Source: Dokdonella_A sp040005635
GTDB lineage: Bacteria; Pseudomonadota; Gammaproteobacteria; Xanthomonadales; Rhodanobacteraceae
Length of the DNA stretch: 48,758 nt
Assembly: GCA_040005635.1 (NCBI GenBank)
Contig: JBDTYM010000021.1
Span: 1 to 48,758 of the forward strand
Direction of reading: 5' to 3'
The notes under the pieces are model-generated. The model was not told where the DNA came from. It searched no databases and saw only the letters and a list, made by a program, of their open reading frames with translations. Positions 39,395-48,672 of the stretch are shown one piece after another. The translations under genes and the position numbers were made by a program. Positions within the stretch are counted from its first letter, which is position 1. The number at the start of each line of letters is the position of its first letter.

Positions 39395-41110
39395 ATGCGT
39401 ACCCACCGGTTGAAAAAGACGCTGCGGAGCGCCGGAACATCACGTTCGGCAGGCGCGAGGCCGAACAGCAACTTTCTGACGGCCTCGCTGCTGCTGGCGC
39501 TCGGCTTCGCTGCGCCGGTCCACGCCGCGAACTTCTTCGTGTACAAGACCGGCGACAGCGGCCACGGCACGCTGCGCCAGGCCGTGCTCGACGCGAACGC
39601 GCGGCCCGGATCTCACACGATCTGGTTCCTGCTGCCGCCGCACAGCACGATCAAGCTAACCTCGGGCCAGCTCGCCCTGACCGGCCCAAGCGTGACAGTG
39701 CAAGGGCTGGGCCGCAGTTGGCTGACCATCAGCGGCAACCACCACTCGCGCATCTTCGATGTCGAAGCCGGCAGCCTCACGCTCAACGATCTGACCCTGC
39801 GCGATGGCCTCGCACAGGGCGATGCTACGAATTCCTACGACCAGGCTGGCGGCGCGATTCGTGTCGGTGCGTTGCCTGCGCCGTTGGCACCGGAACAGTT
39901 CGTAGCAGAATTGGCGGAAGCGCACGCTACGGCCCAAACCGCGATGAACAGCGACAAATCCGCGCGCGCGAACCGCCTGGGCGGTCCGATGGCGACTCAC
40001 AAGGCAGCGTTTCCCCAAGCGCAGAGTTCGACGGCGCCGCTTGCACTCACCGTGAATCGCGTCGCCCTGCTCGACAACCGCGCCGATGCGCCGGATCTAT
40101 CCGCCGGCGGCGCGATCTATACCGAGGGTGGCGCGACCCTGGTCGTACGTGACAGTCAGTTCAGCGGGAACAGCACCGCGTTTGCCGGTGGCGCGATCTT
40201 CACGATGGGCTCGGCCGACTTCAGCCCGGTCAGCGCTGGCAATTTTGATATCGAGGGCAGTTTGTTCACTGGCAACCACATCGACCAGAACGGCGCGGAA
40301 CCGGGACAGGGCGGCGCGTTCGAGAGCTACGGTCCCGGTGGCAACATCCGCACCAGCATCTTCCGCGACAATGTGATCAACGAGGCCCCGCCCGAGGTTT
40401 CCAGTGAAGGAGAAGGTGGCGCTATAGCACTCGCGCTACTGAGCTTGCCAATCCGCATCGACAGCACCGAGATCAGCCACAACTCCATCGTGCTTCGCCC
40501 CTATGTTTTCAGCGAAGGTGCGGGTCTCATCAGCGAACAAGAAATCGAAGGGGATATCACGGCGTTGACGGTGTCCAATTCAACAATTTCCGGCAACCAG
40601 TCCAACTCAGGCGCGGGCATCGAGGTGAGCAGCAACGTTTTTCTGATCAACACGACGATTGCCGACAACCTCGGTTCGGGGCCGGATTTTGACGGTCCAG
40701 GCGATGCTGTCGATGTAGTCAAGGTCGATGGCCTGTTCAATGCCGAGAGCACGCTGATCGCCAATCCGGACACCGAGGTCGATCTGTTTTTTTACCGTGG
40801 CGCGGCGAATCTGGGCGCGGTCAGCAAAAGCCTGGTTCTAACACCCGATCCGGCTGGACCCCCGCTGCCGCCGGACACGATCATCGGCATCGATCCGCAG
40901 CTCGCGCCGCTTGCCTACAACGGCGGCCCGACCCGCACGCAGGCCCTGCAAGCGGGCAGCGTTGCGATAGATGCCGGCAGCAATCCACTCCATTCGCACT
41001 TTGACCAGCGTGGCCAGCCATTCCCGCGCGTGATCGGGCCCGCCGCAGACATTGGCGCGTTCGAACGTTGCCCGTGGTCGCATTCGCGGTGCGACGGCGA
41101 CCGCGATTGA
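39395..41110 (+). CDS. choice-of-anchor Q domain secreted beta-helix protein, no DGF tail
   Basis: A 571-residue protein. The signal peptide is unusually long (about 44 residues: a 26-residue basic leader, then FLTASLLLALGFAAPVHA). A right-handed beta-helix follows (GGAIRVG, GGAIYTEGG, GGAIFTMG, SNSTISGNQ), with a low-complexity Ala/Gln-rich insert at about 180-225. The choice-of-anchor Q block is at 500-565 (LAYNGGPTRTQALQAGS, AIDAGSN, FDQRGQPFPR, DIGAFE). It is a relative of the protein at 3782-5287 but ends ERCPWSHSRCDGDRD. GGGAGAA precedes the ATG. Role unknown; surface or extracellular. The gap before it (39110-39394) shows no supported gene. Confidence 0.87.
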   Translation: MRTHRLKKTLRSAGTSRSAGARPNSNFLTASLLLALGFAAPVHAANFFVYKTGDSGHGTLRQAVLDANARPGSHTIWFLLPPHSTIKLTSGQLALTGPSVTVQGLGRSWLTISGNHHSRIFDVEAGSLTLNDLTLRDGLAQGDATNSYDQAGGAIRVGALPAPLAPEQFVAELAEAHATAQTAMNSDKSARANRLGGPMATHKAAFPQAQSSTAPLALTVNRVALLDNRADAPDLSAGGAIYTEGGATLVVRDSQFSGNSTAFAGGAIFTMGSADFSPVSAGNFDIEGSLFTGNHIDQNGAEPGQGGAFESYGPGGNIRTSIFRDNVINEAPPEVSSEGEGGAIALALLSLPIRIDSTEISHNSIVLRPYVFSEGAGLISEQEIEGDITALTVSNSTISGNQSNSGAGIEVSSNVFLINTTIADNLGSGPDFDGPGDAVDVVKVDGLFNAESTLIANPDTEVDLFFYRGAANLGAVSKSLVLTPDPAGPPLPPDTIIGIDPQLAPLAYNGGPTRTQALQAGSVAIDAGSNPLHSHFDQRGQPFPRVIGPAADIGAFERCPWSHSRCDGDRD

Positions 41111-41144
41111 ACGCGATGGAAGTCCAGTGACTGGCGTTGGGAAT

Positions 41145-41171
41145 GGCGCGCGGCGCGCAAGGCCGCGCGCC
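41145..41171. terminator. bidirectional hairpin between convergent genes
   Basis: GGCGCGCGGC and GCCGCGCGCC form a perfect 10-bp stem with a 7-base loop, midway between the beta-helix gene (stop 41110) and the convergent TPR gene (stop 41193). There is no U tract. Confidence 0.5.
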
Positions 41172-41192
41172 TGCATAGCGAACGCGTCCTCA

Positions 41193-42887
41193 TCATTGCC
41201 CTCGTGACAGATAGTTCCTGGCCTCGGTCAGCGCGGGCTGGCGCGCGCCGCCGTCAGCCACCTCGAGAAGCTGCTGGTAGTAGGTGTGCGCTCGGGCAGT
41301 TTCAGCGGCCGCCTGTGCCGCGCGAGCGGCGCCGAGCAGGCTGTTGAAACGCCGCGGATAAAGTTCCAGCGAGCGCTGGTAAGCGGCGAGCGCCTCGCTC
41401 GCCTTCTGCTGTTCCATCAGCAGGTCTCCGAGCAGTTCGTCGGCGGGCAGGGTAGGACCCGGCGTCACCGCGTGTTTCGGCGTGGAGGTCTCGAGTTCGA
41501 TCGCTTGCCGCATCAGCGCAAGGCTCGATTCCTGCTGGCGTTCCGCATGCGCAATCCAGGCACTCAGTTCCAGATGGAGCAGCTGGATGTTGCGCGCAAA
41601 CAGGTCCTCGCCTGACTTGCGCGCCGCCTCTTCGAGCTCGGCGATTCGCGCGTTGGCGGCTCGGGCTTCGTCGAGTTTTTCCAGATGCGCCGCGCCGAGG
41701 CCGTGCGCGAACCAGGTGATCGCGTCGGGCCACGGGAAATGCGGCGAGTCGGGCATCGAAGGCTCTGCCGGAACGAGCAGGATCGCTGCGTTCCAGTCGC
41801 GCCGTTCCAGGGCGTAGCGTGCCTGTGTCGAGGCGCGATGAAACGCTGTCTTGAAGGTCGGTTCCACGCGCGCCATTTCGCGCAGCCTTTGCACTTGCGT
41901 GGCGGCGGCGTCATCCATGCCTTTTTGAAGATAGGCATAGACGAGATATTCGATCGCGTGCGCAAACTCGTCCGAGACCCACTCGCCATGTTGCCCGGCC
42001 GGTTGTTGCAAAGCCGCTGCCGCCGCGCGCAGGTTTCCGCGAATGACGCCGTCCCAATCGCCGAGGCGGGTGTAGATATGCGTCGGCATGTGCAAGGCAT
42101 GCGCGTTGCGCGGTGCGGACATTTCGTACTTGCGCGTGATATCGAGCGACTCGCGTTCGCGCCCCGGCACATCGTTGGCGTGCACCAGATAGTGCATCGC
42201 GCCCGGATGATTCGGATGCTGCTGGTAGACGCGCAGGAGGATTTGCGCGGCTTGGTCGGCATGCGCCCGCGAAGCGCTGTTCGACGGCGCGGTGGCGAGC
42301 AGGGCCAGCGCGTAAAACGCCGCCGCGTCGGCGTCATCCGGGAAAGCGGCATAGACACTTTGCTCGGCCGGTTCCCAGCGCCGGATGCGCAGCCAGTAAT
42401 CCGACGAGGCCGGTTCGAGGAAGAACGCTTCTGCCGCCGCCACGAACAGTCGCTCGCGTTCGGTCGACGGCTGCAGGGTCTTGGCCTTCTGCACTTCATC
42501 CCAGCCGCGCTGCAGGGCCTCGGGTCGAGGCCGCGTCGGCCAGAGCGGCTGGAACAGCGTCATCGCGATACCCCAATGCGCCATCGCGCAATGCGGATCG
42601 CTCGTCGCGATAGCCTCGAACGCCACGCGTGCCTGCGTGTACGTCATGTGGTGGAGGAGGGCTACAGCGCGATTGAATGGCGCCTGGGCCTGCTCCGAGC
42701 AGGAGACCGGAAAGTCGACGACACCCAGCGGGTCTTCGGTTTGCGGCTGCGCCTCGTCGTTGGCGTGGCTCGCTCGCATTGCGCACGCCAGGACCAGAAG
42801 ACCGAATCCACAGCACCGGGCGACGCAGCGAAGTGTGCGCGCCGGCGAACGGTCCAGACTCCGGGCGGCGAGTTTCAGGCAGGCCAT
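41193..42887 (-). CDS. exported TPR-repeat protein
   Basis: A 564-residue protein with a signal peptide (about 1-42; CGFGLLVLACAMRASHA) and then all-helical TPR-like sequence. Landmarks are PFNRAVALLHHMTYTQARVAF, CAMAHWGIAMTLFQPLW, HPGAMHYLVHANDVPGRE and NAHALHMPTHIYTRLGDWDG. The His-rich blocks are conserved in a widespread but unnamed family of about 550 residues, so a metal or cofactor role is conceivable. GAGGAGAA upstream supports the start. It stands alone, between a convergent secreted-protein gene and a 282-bp gap (42888-43169) with no gene. Confidence 0.85.
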   Translation of the reverse strand: MACLKLAARSLDRSPARTLRCVARCCGFGLLVLACAMRASHANDEAQPQTEDPLGVVDFPVSCSEQAQAPFNRAVALLHHMTYTQARVAFEAIATSDPHCAMAHWGIAMTLFQPLWPTRPRPEALQRGWDEVQKAKTLQPSTERERLFVAAAEAFFLEPASSDYWLRIRRWEPAEQSVYAAFPDDADAAAFYALALLATAPSNSASRAHADQAAQILLRVYQQHPNHPGAMHYLVHANDVPGRERESLDITRKYEMSAPRNAHALHMPTHIYTRLGDWDGVIRGNLRAAAAALQQPAGQHGEWVSDEFAHAIEYLVYAYLQKGMDDAAATQVQRLREMARVEPTFKTAFHRASTQARYALERRDWNAAILLVPAEPSMPDSPHFPWPDAITWFAHGLGAAHLEKLDEARAANARIAELEEAARKSGEDLFARNIQLLHLELSAWIAHAERQQESSLALMRQAIELETSTPKHAVTPGPTLPADELLGDLLMEQQKASEALAAYQRSLELYPRRFNSLLGAARAAQAAAETARAHTYYQQLLEVADGGARQPALTEARNYLSRGQ

Positions 42888-43169
42888 CTTCTCGTTCTCC
42901 TCGTGCGGAGCCTGGATTCATCAGGCGTTTCGGCGAGCCGCATGCAACCTCCGGCACGACGGCTTGCCTTTCAGGCCGCCAGTCTTCCCCGAGCATGCAA
43001 GCACTCCCCGCTGGCGGAGCCGCAACGCGCGCGCATCGATCAAAAGCAGCGCGGCGTGCGATTTCCGATCGACACATGGTGCGCCCATCGGCACGCGAAA
43101 GCATGCGCTGCCATGCGCGCGTGTTCGATGAAACGGATGCGGGCATGACCAGCCGGCGCGCACCTGGTT

Positions 43170-43754
43170 TCACCGGACGAATTTGCACAGCCGCCGCCTC
43201 GCGGCAGCCAATAAAACCCTGGAATAGAGTTTGTGGAAGCCGAGCAGTGCGCGAAAACCAATTCCAAGCTCAGCAGGATCAGCAGGGGTACGGCGCACGG
43301 GAACGACCGCAGATCCAAAATACAAACGGGTGCTTGCTGCAGCGTCGTCGTTCGGCATGACCATCAGCCATGATCGCGTGCGGCCCGTGTAGTCGCGCAA
43401 CAGCAGTTGGTTCGCGCTACGGCTCTCGACCTGCCATGCGGCAAACGCATCGACTGCAGCGGCGGCAAGCTGTCGGACTTGGGCATCCGTGGATGGTTTC
43501 GAGGCCAGCCATTTCAGCAGCAGCCTTTCGATCCGGAATATCGCCGTCGTATAGAAGGCTTCGACATACTGCGTCTGCGATACGCATTGCGGAATATCCG
43601 TTGCATAGCAATCGGTGTAGGCGTCGCCGCGGAGATAGTCCTGCAGGAGCGCATCGGGCGGCAGTGGGCAGCTTATGATCGAAGACACCTTCACCAGCCT
43701 CGTGGTAGGGCGCGCTGCGCCGAATCGCCGCGTTGATTGCTTGTTGCGCGTCAT
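43170..43754 (-). CDS. conserved hypothetical protein
   Basis: A 194-residue protein that I cannot assign to a named family. The ATG at 43754 is used; the open frame continues upstream via GTG but would run into the next gene. After a basic leader, features are SCPLPPDALLQDYLRGDAYTDCY, VSQTQYVEAFYTTAIFRIER, AFAAWQVESRSANQLLLRDY, GRTRSWLMVMP, LYFGSAVVPV and GFRALLGFHKLYSRVLL. The block pattern reads like a conserved ligand-binding domain. No signal peptide or membrane helix. Downstream of a GNAT gene on the same strand, with a 72-bp gap. Confidence 0.7.
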   Translation of the reverse strand: MTRNKQSTRRFGAARPTTRLVKVSSIISCPLPPDALLQDYLRGDAYTDCYATDIPQCVSQTQYVEAFYTTAIFRIERLLLKWLASKPSTDAQVRQLAAAAVDAFAAWQVESRSANQLLLRDYTGRTRSWLMVMPNDDAAASTRLYFGSAVVPVRRTPADPAELGIGFRALLGFHKLYSRVLLAAARRRLCKFVR

Positions 43755-43826
43755 GCGCCTGTTGGGGTGATTGAACAGGCCGCCGCCAGCACGCCGTATT
43801 CCGCGCGATACGGGGAACGCGCCCAC

Positions 43827-44288
43827 TCACACGTCATGCGCGTAGACAATGAAGCCGAAGTGTTTGGCCACCTTGTCGTAAAGCTGCCTGCCGGCAGCGT
43901 TCGTCGCATGCGTCTGCCAGTAGACGCGTTTGATTCCAGCCGATCTCGATCGGTCGTAGACGCCATCGATCAGCGCCCGCCCGACACCCTTGCCGCGCTC
44001 GGTAGGCAGCGTGAATAAATCCTGCAGGTAGCAGGTGGGTTCTATGCGCGTGGTGCTGCGGTGGAACAGGAAGTGGGCAAGGCCTGTCAGTCTGTTCTGG
44101 TCTTCCGCAACGAGCGCAAAGACGGGTTCGTCAGGATCGAGGAAGCGTTGCCAGGTCGACTGCGTGATTTCGAACGCGAGCGCCGTCTCATCCTTGCGGC
44201 CATAGAACGCGTTGTAGCCATCCCAAAGCGATTTCCAGTGCTCGAAGTCTGCTGCTTCGAGGGAGCGAACGACGATCGACTCGGTCAT
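43827..44288 (-). CDS. GNAT family N-acetyltransferase
   Basis: A 153-residue protein. MTESIVVRSLEAADFEHWKSLWDGYNAFYG opens the fold (given here in part), with LAHFLFHRSTTRIEPTCYL as the central strands. The acetyl-CoA loop is ERGKGVGRALIDG, and the final strand-helix unit is VYWQTHATNAAGRQLYDKVA. Substrate unknown. The ATG at 44288 matches the usual N-terminus; the open frame upstream (to 44393) is Pro/Arg-rich and unlikely to be translated. No Shine-Dalgarno site is clear. Confidence 0.9.
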   Translation of the reverse strand: MTESIVVRSLEAADFEHWKSLWDGYNAFYGRKDETALAFEITQSTWQRFLDPDEPVFALVAEDQNRLTGLAHFLFHRSTTRIEPTCYLQDLFTLPTERGKGVGRALIDGVYDRSRSAGIKRVYWQTHATNAAGRQLYDKVAKHFGFIVYAHDV

Positions 44289-44447
44289 GGTGGGCAGGCG
44301 CTGCCGCGGGGACGGAAGGAAACAAGGTTGCGGCAGGAATCCATATCCCACAAGAGCCGCGTTGCCGCCGACGCGTGGGAGCCGATAGGCCATGCGTTGC
44401 TTCGTGGCGCGCAGGGCCGCCGCGGGAGCTACGAGGAATCGGCGCGT

Positions 44448-44891
44448 CTAGTCGGGGCGGGTTTCTGCCGTCGCCGTATGCTCCTCGTACTGGGGCAGAT
44501 CGTCGGTGATCATGAACCAGGGTGCCTTGGAGCCGACGAAAATGTGCGCGCTCGGGCGCAGGCCCGGTTCGTCGATGAGGCTGCCCATGGCGACGTGCGC
44601 GAAAGCGCCGCCGCGGACGATCGAATAGAGCAGCGAGCCGCAGCGCATGCAATGCGTGTCGCAGTCCGGTCCATCGCCGAAGATCAGCAGACGGTCGTCA
44701 CCCTGGCTGATGCGCAGCTTGCTGCGCTCGATGCCGGCGAACGGTTTGAAGGCCGACCCGGTGGCGCGCCGGCAATTGGAGCAGTGGCAGTTCAAGGCGT
44801 AAAGAAACTCGTCAGCTACGACGTAATGCACGGCGCCGCATAGGCAACTTCCGGCCAGCGTGCGCGGACTCGCGATCGCAGGGTTTGCCAT
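44448..44891 (-). CDS. GFA family zinc protein
   Basis: A 147-residue protein. Zinc ligands are in GSCLCGAVHY, NCHCSNCRRATGSAF and HCMRCGSLLY, the GFA/CENP-V pattern (CxC, CxxC, CxxC). PDCDTHCMRCG and a closing ITDDLPQYEE tail are typical of the family. Family members are annotated as glutathione-dependent formaldehyde-activating enzymes, but that activity is doubtful for most. GGAAGG precedes the ATG. Second GFA gene in the window, with only modest similarity to the first. Confidence 0.9.
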   Translation of the reverse strand: MANPAIASPRTLAGSCLCGAVHYVVADEFLYALNCHCSNCRRATGSAFKPFAGIERSKLRISQGDDRLLIFGDGPDCDTHCMRCGSLLYSIVRGGAFAHVAMGSLIDEPGLRPSAHIFVGSKAPWFMITDDLPQYEEHTATAETRPD

Positions 44892-45055
44892 GGGTTCTTA
44901 CCTTCCGACGGATGTCGATTGGAATCGAGAATGCCGACTGTATCGTGACGTGCATCTTGCGTGGAGAGACGCTCGGATCGCGAAAGGCTCTGAGGCTCAG
45001 CTGTTATTGGCAACGCGCAGTAGTTGGACGTGCATACGGTTGTTCGAAGTGCGAT

Positions 45056-45613
45056 TCAGGAATATTTCGCGACCAGACGCACGACCGTATTCCACGCTCG
45101 CGTAGTGGCGGGTAGCTCGAGCATCTTCTCGAGGAACGCATTCGGGCTACCGGGTGTGTTGGAGAATCTGCGCGAAACGCACATCGCCTCCGCGGCGGTG
45201 AGGTGAATGATCTCCACGTCGTTGCTGCGCGACGCGCGCGGCAGATGCTCGGGCAGGACGGCATCGTCATGCAGCAGTGTGATGTAGCAGTCGTCAATCG
45301 AACCGCGGTCGATCGCCGCGAAAGGCTCGGCGCGAACGAGTGCTTGCAGATGCGAAAGTCTGCGCAGAAAGGCCGGCTCGTCGAGTCCGCAAGCGCCTTC
45401 CAGGAGGTCGCACGCGCGCGCGAGCACGTCCCTGGCATCGCCAATACCACGTGCCTGGAAAGCGATGGTGCCGTTCGTCAGGAACGATGCGGCGGCAGTC
45501 GCGCCGGCTTCGATGAAGGCGGCTTTGAATTGCTGGCGCGTCGGACGGTTGCGGCGACCGAGGTTCAGATTGCGGAAGAACGCGACGAAGGGCAGGTGTT
45601 GTTTATTCGACAT
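45056..45613 (-). CDS. DUF1697 family protein
   Basis: A 185-residue protein. The DUF1697 features are FVAFFRNLNLGRRNRPTRQQ at the N-terminus, EAGATAAASFLTNGTIAFQA, and a C-terminal SRRFSNTPGSPNAFLEKMLE...ATTRAWNTVVRL block. These are diagnostic, though the function of the family is unknown. The ATG at 45613 (MSNKQHLP) places the conserved motif close to the start; nine extra residues in the open frame are ignored. It lies 78 bp downstream of the alcohol dehydrogenase-like gene on the same strand. Confidence 0.9.
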   Translation of the reverse strand: MSNKQHLPFVAFFRNLNLGRRNRPTRQQFKAAFIEAGATAAASFLTNGTIAFQARGIGDARDVLARACDLLEGACGLDEPAFLRRLSHLQALVRAEPFAAIDRGSIDDCYITLLHDDAVLPEHLPRASRSNDVEIIHLTAAEAMCVSRRFSNTPGSPNAFLEKMLELPATTRAWNTVVRLVAKYS

Positions 45614-45691
45614 GCAGAAACGGCCTTCTTCATGCGCCAAGCGATTCGCGGCGGAAGAACGTCATCGGCCGGACGTTGTCGGGTAGGGTCG

Positions 45692-46660
45692 TCATTCGAA
45701 TGCGATGGCTACTTTTCCACGGGCGTGTCCTTGCTCCAAATAGTGGATGGCCTCGGCGACTTCACTCAAGCGGTAGCGCCTATCGATCACCGGCGTCACC
45801 TTCGCAGCCGCAATGAGCTCTTGCATGAAGGTCAGATCCTCCTCGCTTCTTCTCGCCAGAAACATGACCAGGTCCTGGCTGACGAACACAGACACTATGC
45901 GTGCCCTGATTCCGCGAGCCAGAGGACCCAGCCAGCGACCATCGCGTCCTCCATTGACGATGTAGATTCCCCTGGGACTGAGCGCGCGTCTGCATGCCAG
46001 CAACGAATGATTTCCGATGGAATCTAAAATCAGATCGTAATGCTTCCCGCTGCGGGTGAAATTCTCGTGCGTGTAGTCGATGACGTGATCTGCGCCGATC
46101 GATCGGACCATGGCCACATTGCGTGTGCTGCACACGCCCGTCACTTCCGCGCCGAATGTCTTGGCGATCTGCACGGCGAACGTACCCACGCCACCGGCCG
46201 CGCCGTTGATCAAGACCTTCTGCCCTGCCTGGATCCGCCCCTTGTCGCGAAGGCCCTGCAAGGCCGTCAGTGCCGATCCACGCACGCAACCCGCCTGCTC
46301 GAACGTCACGTTGGCCGGTTTGATGGCCAATGCCGATTCGGAACCGCACGCATATTCGGCAAAGGCTCCGCGGCATGCGCCGAACACTTCGTCGCCCGGC
46401 TTGAACTTGGTTACGTTCCTGCCCACCGCTTCAACCTGGCCGGCCACATCGGCTCCCAAGCGTATGTCCGACGGTCTGCGCAGCCCCGCCAGCAGGCGTA
46501 GGAAGTACGGCGTGCCCCGCATGAGATGCCAGTCGACCGGATTCACGCAAGCCGCGCGAACGCGTATCAAGACTTCATTGTCGCCCGCGGTCGGCTTTGC
46601 GACGTCTACATATTGGAGAACCTCGGGTGACCCGTAGGCGTGATAGACAATCGCTTTCAT
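45692..46660 (-). CDS. NAD(P)-dependent zinc-less alcohol dehydrogenase / quinone oxidoreductase-like MDR protein
   Basis: A 322-residue medium-chain dehydrogenase/reductase. The GroES-like half has MKAIVYHAYGSPEVL, NPVDWHLMRGT and GADVAGQVEAVG. The Rossmann half has VLINGAAGGVGTFAVQIAK (dinucleotide-binding loop) and GADHVIDYTHENF. It lacks the structural-zinc cysteine cluster, like quinone oxidoreductases. It should reduce a quinone or enone with NADPH; the substrate is unknown. The gap upstream (46661-46934) contains no recognisable gene. Confidence 0.92.
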   Translation of the reverse strand: MKAIVYHAYGSPEVLQYVDVAKPTAGDNEVLIRVRAACVNPVDWHLMRGTPYFLRLLAGLRRPSDIRLGADVAGQVEAVGRNVTKFKPGDEVFGACRGAFAEYACGSESALAIKPANVTFEQAGCVRGSALTALQGLRDKGRIQAGQKVLINGAAGGVGTFAVQIAKTFGAEVTGVCSTRNVAMVRSIGADHVIDYTHENFTRSGKHYDLILDSIGNHSLLACRRALSPRGIYIVNGGRDGRWLGPLARGIRARIVSVFVSQDLVMFLARRSEEDLTFMQELIAAAKVTPVIDRRYRLSEVAEAIHYLEQGHARGKVAIAFE

Positions 46661-46934
46661 GGCGGGTTTGCTGGAGCTATTCGATCAGTCGTTTTCAACG
46701 GGCGACGTGCTTCACTTGTTCGCGCGATCGCAGCCAGCGATCTTCGTGCCGGCCGCGCACCCTTGGACATGCACAGGATATACGGGTAGGCATCCCTAAA
46801 AACGTCGTGTCGATTATTCACTACGGGTGAGTCCCGGTGCGTCGCTCCTCAAGCCGTTGGATTCGCGTCAGACCTGACTTCCCAAGCCGACCTTCGGCGG
46901 AGCCGGCCGCCTCGCTCCAGTGAACCACCGCGCT

Positions 46935-47480
46935 TTACATCGGCGCCATGCGCACGACCGGGTCGAGCGTGACCGCCGCGTTCTCGCCGAGCATCTGCAC
47001 CTGATGATCCTGGATCAGGCACTGCAGCCGCATGTTGCGCTCAGCCATCGCGGCAAGCTCGCCCACTGCCTTGGCGGGAATGTCGATCACGCTGAGATTC
47101 CTGACGCGTTCCAGCGCGGTACGATTTTTCTCCCACCAGATGTCGGCGCCGCGTCCGCTGTAGTTCACGACAACGACATGGCGCGCGCGCCCACTCGCCT
47201 TGCGGACGCGTTGCTCATCCGGCTGGCCGAGTTCGATCCACTCCAGAATTTCTCCGGTCAGATCCTTGCGCCAAAGATCCGGCTCATCGTCGCTGCTGAT
47301 GCCCTTGCCGAACTGCAGGTATTCATGCGCACGCTGCGCGAAGGTGAGGAGGCGCACCATCAGGCGTTCCTCGTTCTCCGACGGATGTTTCGCGAGCACC
47401 AGCGCATGCGTCGCGTAGTAGTGACGATCCATGTCGCTGATCGTGAGTTCGACTTTGTAGGTAGTCGCGGTGAGCGCCAT
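46935..47480 (-). CDS. yaeQ: YaeQ family protein
   Basis: A 181-residue protein with the full YaeQ sequence pattern. It starts MALTATTYKVELTISDMDRHYY and continues with HPSENEERLMVRLLTFAQRA, LWRKDLTGEILEWIELGQPDE and VNYSGRGADIWWEK. It ends in the short LDPVVRMAPM tail. The fold is PD-(D/E)XK nuclease-like (the E-I-x-W-I-E-L-G-Q-P-D-E segment holds the relevant acidic residues). In E. coli it was reported as a suppressor affecting transcription in rfaH mutants, but its activity is unsettled. Length matches the family exactly. Confidence 0.95.
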   Translation of the reverse strand: MALTATTYKVELTISDMDRHYYATHALVLAKHPSENEERLMVRLLTFAQRAHEYLQFGKGISSDDEPDLWRKDLTGEILEWIELGQPDEQRVRKASGRARHVVVVNYSGRGADIWWEKNRTALERVRNLSVIDIPAKAVGELAAMAERNMRLQCLIQDHQVQMLGENAAVTLDPVVRMAPM

Positions 47481-47626
47481 GAAAATGCCTTTATCGATAT
47501 CAATCCGCGATGGTCAGGCACGGCCTGTGTACCAGATGCGGTCGAACGTTCAAGGTGAGAGGCCTGCCTGCGGAGTCAGGAAGTTCGAATTTGCCGTTCG
47601 CCCCGGCGGTCAGCTTGCGCGAAGAG

Positions 47627-48031
47627 TCAGGCAGCGCCTGGTTCCCGACCTGCTGCCATAACGGCGGCCATCCGCTCGTGGATAAGATGGATGGCCTTGA
47701 GCGGCCGAATCATCACTTTGAACTCGATGACCTTGCCAGAGCCATCCCATTTGACGATGTCCACGCCATTGACCACGATGCCATCGATCTCGGTTTCGAA
47801 CTCCAACATGGCATCGTTCGGACCGAGGATCTCGCGAACGTAACGGAAGCTCGCGTTGAAGAACACATCAAACGCGGCCGTCAGATAGGCAATCGTGAGC
47901 CTCTTGCCTCGCTGCGGCGCATGCACGATGGGGGAGATGAAGACGACGTCTTCGGCAAGGAGCGCCCCAAGGCCTGCTGGGTCGTGCGCCTTCACCAGGC
48001 CGTGCCATATCTCGATGGGATGGGTATTCAT
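47627..48031 (-). CDS. NTF2-like (SnoaL-type) protein
   Basis: A 134-residue single-domain protein. MNTHPIEIWHGLVKAHDPAGL and LLAEDVVFISPIVH are the helix-turn-strand opening of nuclear transport factor 2-like folds. DAMLEFETEIDGIVVNGVDI and IVKWDGSGKVIEFKVMIRPL form the final sheet. Such proteins are ligand-binding or isomerase-like; no catalytic pair is obvious. Start at ATG 48031; a GTG six codons upstream is possible. Confidence 0.87.
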   Translation of the reverse strand: MNTHPIEIWHGLVKAHDPAGLGALLAEDVVFISPIVHAPQRGKRLTIAYLTAAFDVFFNASFRYVREILGPNDAMLEFETEIDGIVVNGVDIVKWDGSGKVIEFKVMIRPLKAIHLIHERMAAVMAAGREPGAA

Positions 48032-48132
48032 CGGACCAGCATATCGCACAGCGCGAGCGCGAACGTTCAGCGCTCGGCATCAGTCGCGCCGATCTGCGGC
48101 GTCGTCCGCATGCCGCTGTCAGGTGCTGCGGA

Positions 48133-48516
48133 TCAGGCGCCCCGCTCGACCCACTGAGCGCGCCAAGCAGGAGCGTTGAAGGGATCGGCGAAGTATTGAG
48201 TCTCGTGCGACACCTTGCCGTCACGGAACTCCATGATGCTCACGGTATACGCGCGTTTGCCCTCGTAGGTGATCACATACTCGGTCACCCAGAGAATGCC
48301 CACTCCCACGATCCGCCGGACCGCAAACCCCGAAGGTCGGCCAGGGTGATGGCTGCGCAGTGCCTGCAAATTGCGCCGACCCTTGATGACCTCGCCCGAC
48401 TGGGGATACTCGCACACAGCATCATCGTGATAGATGTCGTGCTCGGCAACCTGATCACCGGCAGCGGAAGCCGCCCAGTGTCGATCGATAGCCAATCGAA
48501 TGTCCTGCTCTTCCAT
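48133..48516 (-). CDS. NTF2-like (SnoaL-type) protein
   Basis: A 127-residue protein. It has the pattern DRHWAASAAGDQVAEHDIYH, DDAVCEYPQSGEVIKGRRNL, LWVTEYVITYEGKRAYTVSI and MEFRDGKVSHETQYFADPF, the last being highly typical of SnoaL-like proteins that follow a start-strand-helix-sheet order. GGGAG precedes the ATG. Second NTF2-like gene in a row; the two differ enough in sequence to rule out a recent duplication. Function unknown. Confidence 0.9.
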   Translation of the reverse strand: MEEQDIRLAIDRHWAASAAGDQVAEHDIYHDDAVCEYPQSGEVIKGRRNLQALRSHHPGRPSGFAVRRIVGVGILWVTEYVITYEGKRAYTVSIMEFRDGKVSHETQYFADPFNAPAWRAQWVERGA

Positions 48517-48672
48517 CGCCGGCTCCCGTCTGAGTCCGCGTGCTTACGATGCCGCCGCTTGTCAGACGCTGAACGCTTGAGGCAGACAGCCGCCATCGCG
48601 AAGAGCTGGCGTCGACCGCAGCCCACTCGCAGCGCGTCGGTTCGACTGAATTGCCGGACCGCAGTTGCGCGG

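Noticed and set aside
41060..41193. A possible frameshift hiding a DGF tail at the end of the second anchor-Q protein
   Set aside because: I read the other two frames past the anchor-Q block and found no F-x-D-G-F coding sequence.
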